A stretch of 13,135 bases of DNA from Bacteroidales bacterium (GTDB taxonomy: Bacteria > Bacteroidota > Bacteroidia > Bacteroidales > UBA7960), in assembly GCA_003554665.1 (NCBI GenBank), contig PWGY01000184.1:1-13135 (forward strand). Direction: 5' to 3'. Made by a program: the position numbers and the translations under genes. How positions within the stretch are numbered: position 1 is the first letter of the stretch; the number at the start of each line of letters is the position of its first letter. Under the pieces are notes generated by a model. The model ran no database searches and was not told where the DNA came from. It worked only from the letters and a program-made list of their open reading frames with translations. Positions 7,658 to 13,135 of this stretch are shown piece after piece.

Positions 7658-8491
7658 ATGAATTTTTCTGTACTGCTGTCAGTTTATAAGGAAGAAAAAC
7701 CTGAATACCTGGAAGAGTCTCTGGAAAGCCTTTTGGCCCAGACCCTTCCCCCCCAGGAGGTGGTTCTGGTGGAGGACGGACCGCTCACAGCCACGCTGGA
7801 GAAAGTCATCGCCGGCTTCAAAAGACGCCTTCCTTTAAAATCAGTGATTCTCCGGGAGAACAAAGGATTGAGTCATGCGCTGAATGCCGGGCTGAAGGAA
7901 TGTGCCAACCAGTGGGTGGCCAGAATGGACACAGATGACGTCTGCATCCCGCAAAGGCTTGAAAAAACGGCCGATTTCATCCGAAAGCATCCCACGGTTG
8001 ATATTGTGGGCACTTTTGCAACCCGCATTGATGAAAACGGCAAGATCCTTGACCAGATCAGGGTTCCCGTGCAACCCGAAAGGATCCGTAAACTGATATG
8101 GACCTGTCCGATGATCCATCCTTCAGTTTGCTTTAAAAGGGATAAAATACTGCGAATCGGTGGTTATAATACGGAGGCAGGCCCCAGACAGGATGATTAT
8201 GAGTTGTGGTTCCGTTGCGCTTTTGCCGGATATGAGTTTCGCAACATCCCGGAACCATTGCTGCTGTATCGTTTTACTTATTCCAATATGCGGCGCAATG
8301 ATTTCCGTGTAGGGTTTCATCAGCTGAAAAACGGGTTTAAAGGCAACAGGATGATGAGCTTCGGCCCCCTTGCCTATGTGGGGGTGATGATTCCTTTTTT
8401 CAGATCGTTACTTCCCTATCCGCTGAACAAGTGGTTTTACCAGTTGCAGAATAAAGTAAACCCCCGCATCAGAGGTACCACCGGTCAATAA
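7658..8491 (+). CDS. Family 2 glycosyltransferase, AmsE/WcaA-like
   Basis: A 277-residue GT-A enzyme. It starts FSVLLSVYKEEKPEYLEESL, a pattern typical of the AmsE (amylovoran) branch of family 2. Motifs are VLVEDGP, the metal-binding DTDD (91-94, in ARMDTDDVCIP), the HPSVCFKR acceptor loop, and the catalytic region RQDDYELWFR with Asp179-Asp180 and Glu182. The C-terminus carries a weak hydrophobic stretch (GPLAYVGVMIPF). It is the last gene of the compact left block, 3 bases after the GT14-like gene. A 187-base repeat-bearing gap follows. Substrates are unknown, though AmsE-type enzymes usually add hexoses during exopolysaccharide repeat-unit assembly. Confidence 0.88.
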   Translation: MNFSVLLSVYKEEKPEYLEESLESLLAQTLPPQEVVLVEDGPLTATLEKVIAGFKRRLPLKSVILRENKGLSHALNAGLKECANQWVARMDTDDVCIPQRLEKTADFIRKHPTVDIVGTFATRIDENGKILDQIRVPVQPERIRKLIWTCPMIHPSVCFKRDKILRIGGYNTEAGPRQDDYELWFRCAFAGYEFRNIPEPLLLYRFTYSNMRRNDFRVGFHQLKNGFKGNRMMSFGPLAYVGVMIPFFRSLLPYPLNKWFYQLQNKVNPRIRGTTGQ

Positions 8492-8540
8492 TCAAGCTGG
8501 CAGTGTGGCCTTTGGCTGTGTAATCATTCATTGATAAAGA

Positions 8541-8651
8541 GATGCGCCCCGGGTCATGCCTTAATTCCATGATAGAGAGGTGCGGCTCCGGATCATTTCA
8601 TAATTTCAATCTACAAAGGTGCGCCCCGGGTCATGCCCTAATTCCATGATA
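8541..8651 (+). repeat. Three-copy 38/39-bp imperfect tandem repeat
   Basis: Copies begin at about 8541, 8579 and 8618. Copies 1 (8543-8574) and 3 (8620-8651) agree at 31 of 32 positions, both carrying tgcgccccgggtcatgcc then taattccatgata. Copy 2 (8581-8613) is much diverged but keeps the tgcg..c.ccgg.tcat core and the taatt tail. The repeat lies in the 187-base gene-free gap (8492-8678) between the last left-block glycosyltransferase and the phosphoglycosyl transferase. I see no clear promoter of the Bacteroidota -7 type and no classical terminator in this gap. The repeat may be an interspersed genomic element or a regulatory site. Confidence 0.75.
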
Positions 8652-8660
8652 AATTAAACG

Positions 8661-8676
8661 TTAAATCGACATTTAA
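8661..8676 (+). other. Small A/T hairpin abutting the GTG start
   Basis: ttaaat (8661-8666) and atttaa (8671-8676) are perfect inverted repeats around a cgac loop, ending two bases before the GTG at 8679. The stem is all A/T and only 6 bp, so it would be weak. It could modestly affect initiation or be chance in an A/T-rich leader. Confidence 0.3.
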
Positions 8677-8678
8677 AG

Positions 8679-9287
8679 GTGTTTGTTAAATCCATTTTCG
8701 ACCGGCTTGCGGCTTTTGCAGGCCTGGTCATTCTTTCCCCCCTGCTGCTGATTCTGGCATTGCTGATCAAAATTAAAATGCCGGAAGGTCCGATAATTTA
8801 TAAGCAGCAAAGAGTGGGGCAGCACGGGAAAAGATTCACCATTTATAAGCTGCGGACCATGGTGCCCTCCGTGAAAGGTTCTTCCGTTTCCGTAAAGGGG
8901 GATAGCCGTGTGACGCCGTTGGGGGCCGTTTTGCGAAAGTACAAGCTTGATGTGTTGCCCGAGTTGTGGAATGTGCTGATTGGCGACATGAGTTTGGTGG
9001 GCCCCAGACCGGATGTACCCGGATATGCAGACAAACTTGAGGGAGCAGACCGGGAAATTTTGAAGCTAAAACCAGGGATTACAGGGCCGGCAAGTCTTAA
9101 ATACGCCAATGAGGAAGAGATCCTTGCCAAACAGGAAGATCCCATAAAGTACAACGATGAAGTCATTTACCCCGACAAGGTCCGCATCAACCGCCAATAC
9201 CTGAAACACCGTAGTTTTTTGCTGGATTTGAAGTTCATTATTCTTACCTTGCTGAGAAGAACCCCGGGGGATCCGCGTTTTCGCTGA
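8679..9287 (+). CDS. PglC-like initiating phosphoglycosyl transferase
   Basis: A 202-residue monotopic phosphoglycosyl transferase (bacterial sugar transferase, Pfam PF02397), which moves a sugar-1-phosphate from a UDP-sugar to undecaprenyl phosphate and so starts glycan assembly. The N-terminal FVKSIFDRLAAF plus a hydrophobic re-entrant helix (about 10-32) fits the short PglC form with no extra N-terminal domain. Motifs are QQRVGQHGKRF, YKLRTM (56-61), LRKYKLDVLPELWNVL, GDMSLVGPRPD (102-112) and KPGITGPA (131-138). The nucleophile Asp91 is present, but the next residue, normally Glu in the Asp-Glu pair, is Val92. The start is GTG: an in-frame stop lies at 8655 and no ATG lies between. The long tail after KPGITG marks a subgroup seen in Bacteroidota. 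It probably works with the aminotransferase gene downstream. Confidence 0.88.
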   Translation: MFVKSIFDRLAAFAGLVILSPLLLILALLIKIKMPEGPIIYKQQRVGQHGKRFTIYKLRTMVPSVKGSSVSVKGDSRVTPLGAVLRKYKLDVLPELWNVLIGDMSLVGPRPDVPGYADKLEGADREILKLKPGITGPASLKYANEEEILAKQEDPIKYNDEVIYPDKVRINRQYLKHRSFLLDLKFIILTLLRRTPGDPRFR

Positions 9288-9322
9288 ACCGGCCGGGGGA
9301 GTGATCTGAAGCCGTCAGTTGA

Positions 9323-9414
9323 ATGGGCTGCTTCCAGTGGCCGGCTGCAAGCCCGCGCTGACCGGTCGGAGGGTACCCCTGCAGCGTTTGATTGCATGGG
9401 CTGCTTCCAGTGGC
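9323..9414 (+). repeat. 19-bp direct repeat in an intergenic gap
   Basis: atgggctgcttccagtggc occurs identically at 9323-9341 and 9396-9414, 73 bases apart. Both copies are preceded by a ttga-containing stretch and followed within a few bases by ccggc. This is the main structure in the 193-base gap 9288-9480. The rest of the gap is GC-rich with no believable small gene, terminator hairpin or promoter. Both copies could be remnants of an interspersed repeat or short binding sites. Confidence 0.65.
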
Positions 9415-9480
9415 AGGCCGGCACCCATGAAGTGACCCCGGAGCCTTTTAAAACATCCTAATGACCCAACCCTTTGCCAA

Positions 9481-10668
9481 ATGAACCGTATCTTCCTCTC
9501 CCCTCCCCACATGGGGGATCTCGAAAAAGAATACATAAACGAAGCCTTTGATTCGAACTGGATTGCTCCGCTTGGACCGTATGTGGATGGGTTTGAACAA
9601 GACCTGGCCGGTTATACGGGGGTCAGGCATGCGGCGGCACTGAGTTCGGGCACCGCAGCGATTCATCTGGCCCTGATTCTGCTGGGGGTCAAGCCAGGTG
9701 ATTATGTGATCTGTCAGAGTTTTACCTTTTCGGCCACGGCCAATCCCATCCGCTACCTTGGCGCCACTCCGGTGTTTGTGGACTCAGAGGCGGAGACCTG
9801 GAATATGTGCCCCAAAGCCCTGGAGGCAGCCATTGAAGGCTGCATCAACGGAACACTCAAACCTTCCGGCTACGGGTCCCGGGCTTCGGGCCCCAAAAGC
9901 CCACTGCCAGCCCAAACACCAAAAGCCGTTATCCCTGTTCACCTTTACGGAATGCCTGCCAAAATGGATCAAATCATGGAAGTGGCCCGGAAATACGGAA
10001 TCCCTGTGGTCGAAGATGCGGCAGAAGCCCTGGGTTCGCATATCGGCGGCCGCCGGTGTGGTTCTTTTGGCGACTTTGGCATCCTGTCCTTTAATGGGAA
10101 CAAGATCATTACCACTTCAGGGGGCGGGGCCCTGTTGTCTGACAACGAAGAAATGATCAGCAAAGCCCGTTTCCTGGCCACCCAGGCCCGTGATCAGGCC
10201 GCGCACTACCAGCACTCTGAGATCGGCTACAACTACCGCATGAGCAACCTTCTGGCAGCTGTTGGCCGTGGCCAGATGCAGGTTCTCGATCAGCGCATCC
10301 ATCAGCGACGGGCCAATTATGACTTTTACCGTGAATTATTGGATGGGGTTGATGGAATCAGGTTTTTGCCGGAGCCTCCCGAAATGTTTTCCAACCGGTG
10401 GCTCACCACCATACTTGTAAACCCGGAGCTCACGGGTGGGATCACACGCGAAGACATTCGCCTTGGGCTGGAAAAGGAAAACATCGAATCTCGCCCCCTT
10501 TGGAAGCCCATGCACCTGCAACCGGTATTCGCCGGCTATCCCTTTTTTAAGACCGGTGTTTCCGAGCAACTGTTCGAACAGGGCCTCTGCCTCCCCTCCG
10601 GCTCCAGCCTGACCGAAAGCGACCGCAACCGCATCGCGGAGGTGTTACTAAAAACCCTAAGGACTTGA
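9481..10668 (+). CDS. DegT/DnrJ/EryC1/StrS-family PLP-dependent sugar aminotransferase
   Basis: A 395-residue fold-type I aminotransferase (Pfam PF01041) that converts a keto nucleotide sugar to an amino sugar using glutamate and PLP. Key parts: SSGTAA phosphate-binding loop (55-60), VVEDAAEALGS with Asp179 facing the PLP ring nitrogen, FGILSFNGNKIITTSGGG with the Schiff-base lysine at Lys208, and a C-terminal RPLWKPMH substrate region. Closest known types are PglE/EpsN/WecE-like, which make 4-amino-4,6-dideoxy sugars. With the PglC-like gene just upstream, a bacillosamine-type or related UDP-amino sugar is a reasonable guess. No acetyltransferase or dehydratase gene is in the window. An unusual Pro/Ser/Gly-rich insert occupies about residues 128-147. 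GC content is clearly higher than in the left block. Confidence 0.92.
   Translation: MNRIFLSPPHMGDLEKEYINEAFDSNWIAPLGPYVDGFEQDLAGYTGVRHAAALSSGTAAIHLALILLGVKPGDYVICQSFTFSATANPIRYLGATPVFVDSEAETWNMCPKALEAAIEGCINGTLKPSGYGSRASGPKSPLPAQTPKAVIPVHLYGMPAKMDQIMEVARKYGIPVVEDAAEALGSHIGGRRCGSFGDFGILSFNGNKIITTSGGGALLSDNEEMISKARFLATQARDQAAHYQHSEIGYNYRMSNLLAAVGRGQMQVLDQRIHQRRANYDFYRELLDGVDGIRFLPEPPEMFSNRWLTTILVNPELTGGITREDIRLGLEKENIESRPLWKPMHLQPVFAGYPFFKTGVSEQLFEQGLCLPSGSSLTESDRNRIAEVLLKTLRT
9866..9893 (+). repeat. Heptamer tandem repeat inside the aminotransferase gene
   Basis: cgggtcc, cgggctt and cgggccc follow each other directly at 9873-9893. A looser ccggcta unit sits before them at 9866-9872. They encode the Gly/Ser-rich insert SGYGSRASGP. 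Because the unit is 7 bp, four units plus flanks change the protein by a whole number of codons only in certain copy numbers. The stretch lies between the strand ending in the ALEAAIE helix and the PKAVIPVHLYGMP core strand, a surface-loop position. Confidence 0.55.
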
Positions 10669-10670
10669 CA

Positions 10671-10860
10671 AACCAACAACCACCCTGCCCGTTTCCCAGA
10701 CCATGGGCATCTTCCCCGTCACTCATCCCACGATAACCAACAACTGTCGGCGTGAAGCGCCGACCAACCAACAACCTGCCAGCCCCGACAACAGTTTACG
10801 GGCAACCCCCACCAACCTCATCCCATGAAAACCAACAACTGTCGGCGCTTCGCGCCGACT
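10671..10860. repeat. Two 95-bp tandem units with REP-like hairpins
   Basis: Units run 10671-10765 and 10766-10860 and are exactly equal in length. Each starts with aaccaacaac, has a diverged middle, then ctcatccca, a second aaccaacaac (10735 and 10830), and ends in a GC-rich hairpin. Both are followed by aacc. The hairpins are gtcggcgtgaagcgccgac (10746-10764) and gtcggcgcttcgcgccgac (10841-10859). The double unit fills nearly the whole 190-base gap between two convergent genes and overlaps the stop codon of the ligase gene. Short GC palindromes with conserved flanks are typical of REP elements mobilised by RAYT transposases, but no such transposase is in the window. Confidence 0.8.
10841..10859 (-). 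terminator. Possible terminator hairpin for the ligase-like gene
   Basis: An 8-bp perfect stem (gtcggcgc / gcgccgac) with a 3-base loop. On the - strand it begins at the last base of the TAG stop and is followed by AGTTGTTGGTTTT, which is T-rich though not a clean T-run. The unit-1 hairpin (10746-10764) lies 95 bases further on and could back it up or serve the + strand gene. The REP-like origin of the hairpin makes a terminator role plausible but secondary. Confidence 0.35.
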
Positions 10861-13135
10861 AACCTTCCTCACAGAAATTCCTGTAGTTCCTCTCCCCACT
10901 TTCATTCCCCATTTCCATCGCCGTTCTGAAGTCTTCACAGGCTGCTTCCCGGTCGCCCAGGGCCTGCAGGCACACTCCCCTCAGGTTCACCAGGCTTCCA
11001 TCTGCATCACCATGTTCGAATATATGGTTGATGTTTTCAATGGTCGCTTCATGATTGCCGAGGTGATAATTGGTGAACGCACGCATGCGATGTACCCCCT
11101 GGTTAAAGGGGGTTTTTTCAATGTACTCATCAAATAGCGGAAGTGCTTCTGCGTAGCGTTCATTGGAATAATGGCTTGCAGCTTCCCTGTAAATGTCCTG
11201 ATGGGGTTCCACAAATTTCTGATGCTCAATGTAACGGTACTGACGCTCAATCAGAGAGTCATTGGGCATAATCTGGTAGGCGGTATCAATGTAAGCCCAT
11301 GCCTTGTCCAGCTCTCCCCTGCGTCCGAAAAAACTGGTGGAAAACAAGTAGGCCTGCCGGTCGTCCTTTACTTCTGCCAGAAAATGATCCAGGTAAGGCC
11401 CGACCTCATCGGAACGGTCTTTTTGTTCAAGCAGGTTGCTCATCAGATGGATGTTCCGGAAATAGAAAGGTTTCAGCTTGTAGGTTTTCTTGCTGTAAAC
11501 CAGCGCACTGTCCGCCTTTCCCATGTTGTTGAAGGCCGTGGCCATGAAAAACTCACGCCGGGCGTCCCAGGGGTTGATGTCTTCATCAGGCCTTAATAGC
11601 TCAATGACTTCCTCGTTGCGGTCTTCCTGCAGGAGGTAACGGGCAATGGCAGAATTGATCGACTCGCCCCAGATCGCCACATTGGGGATGAACGGGAATT
11701 CTTCCAGGAAGCGGTCCGGATCGCTGTCAAGCGATCCCCGCATAATGTCCTGGTAGATGATCCGCTGCAGTTTATTGGCCTGGAAGTTATGATACAGGGT
11801 ATAGGCCGAACCCATCATCAGCAGGATCAGCAACGCGGAAAAAGCCTTGCTCAGACCGGTTCGTTTCCGGTCTTTCTTTTGGGGTTCATCTGCCAGCACG
11901 CGGGCCTTTTCTTCACTTTCCTCATCGTCGCGGGCCAGGGTCGTCACAATACCAAGGGCCAGGTAAAAGGCAAAAAGCATCTGGATTTCCGGGCGGTCGA
12001 TGGGGAAATTGAAAAAGGCATCAACCCCATAGAACATGAGCCCGAACCCGGCCAGGAAAAGATGGCGGTATCGTCGGGTATTGCCGTCTTTGTACAAATA
12101 GGCTTTGATCAGGTTCCAGAAAATGAACACGAAAATGGAGATGTACAATAACCCCCCGATTATTCCGGTTTCTGAGGTCACCTCAATGAAATCATTGTGT
12201 GCCTTGAACAGGTAGATGTAATCTGTTTTTTGCTGGTTTTCATACTCCAGGATGTTGATCTTCCAGTTACCGGCGCCCACCCCAAGCACAGGGTTTCGCC
12301 GGATGATATCCAGCGACCAGACCCAGGCATCGATCCGGTTACTTTCGCGGGCATCATCCTGGATGGTTCCCAGCTGGGTTCCGATGGCAGCCCGGTCGCG
12401 ACGCTGCTCAGGGTACATGTTGGTACGCACAAAAGTAAAAATTAGCAGAGCCAGTACCAGTGAGCCTACAAAACCAGCCAATAGCCGAAAATGAGTCGTT
12501 GAGCGATCGCGGTAATAATTGTACAGACAATATGTGGTGAATACCAGGGTGATCACGATGAGCCCCAGGTAAAAGGCCCTTGCGTACATGAACATCACGG
12601 CAAGCATGCCCACGAACATCCCGAATAAACCGATGCGCTTGACCCATCCTGAAGAGAACATCCAAAGGTACAGCGCAAAGGGTATTTTCACGAACATGGC
12701 CGAGGTGAGGATGTTTTTATTGGAATAGACCGACTTGATGTCGCTCACACTCCCGATCTCCCCGTCAATAAATTCACCGATGTAGTAAAACACCGAAACA
12801 CTGTCGAAGATCAGCAGGGTGACACCCATCAGCAACACCAGTTTTACGTAACTGATGTCGCGCAACAGGATCAGTGAAATGTTGAAAACCGCGGCAAATA
12901 CCGAAAACAACTTGGTAAACTGAAGGACGGACTCCAGGGTGTTGATTGCAGGGATGAAGGAAAGCACCACCACCACCATGAATATTCCGTAAGCCTTACC
13001 GGCCCAGGTGTCAAAAAACCGCATCATCAGGCCGGGCTCATTGCGAATATCATGGCGCGTAAGCAGGTACCCGAAAGAAAGCAGGTTCAGAATGGACAGG
13101 GTCATGAATTTGGACGAATTGGTGTCCAACGCCAT
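10859..13135 (-). CDS. Wzy_C/O-antigen ligase-like membrane protein with C-terminal TPR region (probably truncated at the window edge)
   Basis: At least 758 residues on the - strand, running into the right edge. The ATG at 13135 is the edge itself, and the first residues already look like a second membrane helix, so the true start is probably outside. About ten hydrophobic segments fill residues 10-400. The large periplasmic loop carries the Wzy_C hallmarks NPVLGVGAGNW (GVGAGNW at 285-291) and KAHNDFIE (His313-Asn314-Asp315). This family ligates or polymerises lipid-linked glycans on the periplasmic side. A charged linker (about 402-430, DDEESEEKARV) and one more helix (about 430-455) lead to a ~300-residue soluble part with helical TPR-like pairs, e.g. 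NPWDARREFFMATAFNNMGK and later ALPLFDEYIEKTPFNQGVHR. It is convergent with the other genes, so it is separately regulated. Ligase, polymerase and protein O-oligosaccharyltransferase cannot be told apart here. Confidence 0.85.
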   Translation of the reverse strand: MALDTNSSKFMTLSILNLLSFGYLLTRHDIRNEPGLMMRFFDTWAGKAYGIFMVVVVLSFIPAINTLESVLQFTKLFSVFAAVFNISLILLRDISYVKLVLLMGVTLLIFDSVSVFYYIGEFIDGEIGSVSDIKSVYSNKNILTSAMFVKIPFALYLWMFSSGWVKRIGLFGMFVGMLAVMFMYARAFYLGLIVITLVFTTYCLYNYYRDRSTTHFRLLAGFVGSLVLALLIFTFVRTNMYPEQRRDRAAIGTQLGTIQDDARESNRIDAWVWSLDIIRRNPVLGVGAGNWKINILEYENQQKTDYIYLFKAHNDFIEVTSETGIIGGLLYISIFVFIFWNLIKAYLYKDGNTRRYRHLFLAGFGLMFYGVDAFFNFPIDRPEIQMLFAFYLALGIVTTLARDDEESEEKARVLADEPQKKDRKRTGLSKAFSALLILLMMGSAYTLYHNFQANKLQRIIYQDIMRGSLDSDPDRFLEEFPFIPNVAIWGESINSAIARYLLQEDRNEEVIELLRPDEDINPWDARREFFMATAFNNMGKADSALVYSKKTYKLKPFYFRNIHLMSNLLEQKDRSDEVGPYLDHFLAEVKDDRQAYLFSTSFFGRRGELDKAWAYIDTAYQIMPNDSLIERQYRYIEHQKFVEPHQDIYREAASHYSNERYAEALPLFDEYIEKTPFNQGVHRMRAFTNYHLGNHEATIENINHIFEHGDADGSLVNLRGVCLQALGDREAACEDFRTAMEMGNESGERNYRNFCEEG

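Noticed and set aside
8541..8651. Short regular repeats resembling a minimal CRISPR array
   Set aside because: The units are directly adjacent at a 38-39 bp period with no unique spacers, the middle copy is diverged, and no cas genes are present.
9167..9666. Short - strand frames over the 9288-9480 gap as a small gene
   Set aside because: They overlap the conserved ends of both neighbouring genes, and their composition (CHWKQPMQS, RSARACSRP) is not protein-like. The repeated 19-mer explains the shared pieces.
11171..11596. 141-codon + strand open frame opposite the TPR region
   Set aside because: Antisense to a continuous TPR-like frame, with no recognisable motifs.

Overview
This window is a glycan-assembly locus. 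It carries 11 protein genes: ten on the + strand and one convergent gene on the - strand at the right edge. The host is most likely a member of the Bacteroidota. I infer this from weak or absent Shine-Dalgarno sites, paired sugar-transfer-associated ATP-grasp proteins, a PglC-like transferase with a long 'KYANEEEIL' type tail next to a DegT-family aminotransferase, and a Wzy_C-TPR fusion. No rRNA, tRNA, CRISPR array or transposase gene was seen.

Left block (1-8491) is one tightly packed transcription unit with gaps of -4 to about 36 bases. In order: the C-terminal part of a polytopic GT39-like membrane protein; a 605-residue MsbA/PglK-type ABC exporter; an ATP-grasp protein whose first ~85 codons are split over three reading frames; a second, intact ATP-grasp paralogue; two GT-A family 2 glycosyltransferases; a GT14-like (core-2/I-branching) glycosyltransferase; and a third family 2 glycosyltransferase (AmsE/WcaA type). 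Inferred division of labour: the glycosyltransferases extend a lipid-linked sugar on the cytoplasmic face, the ATP-grasp proteins add or modify a substituent, and the ABC protein flips the product.

Right block (8492-13135) has genes separated by ~190-base gaps, each holding a different short repeat. The first gap (8492-8678) has a three-copy 38/39-bp repeat, followed by a PglC-like initiating phosphoglycosyl transferase with a GTG start. The second gap (9288-9480) has a 19-bp direct repeat, followed by a DegT/DnrJ/EryC1/StrS aminotransferase that probably makes an amino sugar for the initiating transferase. The third gap (10669-10858) is almost filled by two 95-bp tandem units, each ending in a GC-rich REP-like hairpin. 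Reading in from the right edge is a large O-antigen ligase/polymerase-like (Wzy_C) membrane protein with a C-terminal TPR region, probably cut by the window edge.

Together the genes suggest an initiating phosphoglycosyl transferase, an amino-sugar-making aminotransferase, chain-extending glycosyltransferases, an ABC flippase and a ligase/polymerase. No Wzx-type flippase is visible. The final product (surface polysaccharide, lipooligosaccharide or protein-linked glycan) cannot be decided from this window. The most notable oddities are the frame-disrupted ATP-grasp gene with a textbook A_AAA_AAG heptamer at one disruption, the missing glutamate of the Asp-Glu pair in the initiating transferase, and the REP-like double unit whose two hairpin loops are in opposite orientation.
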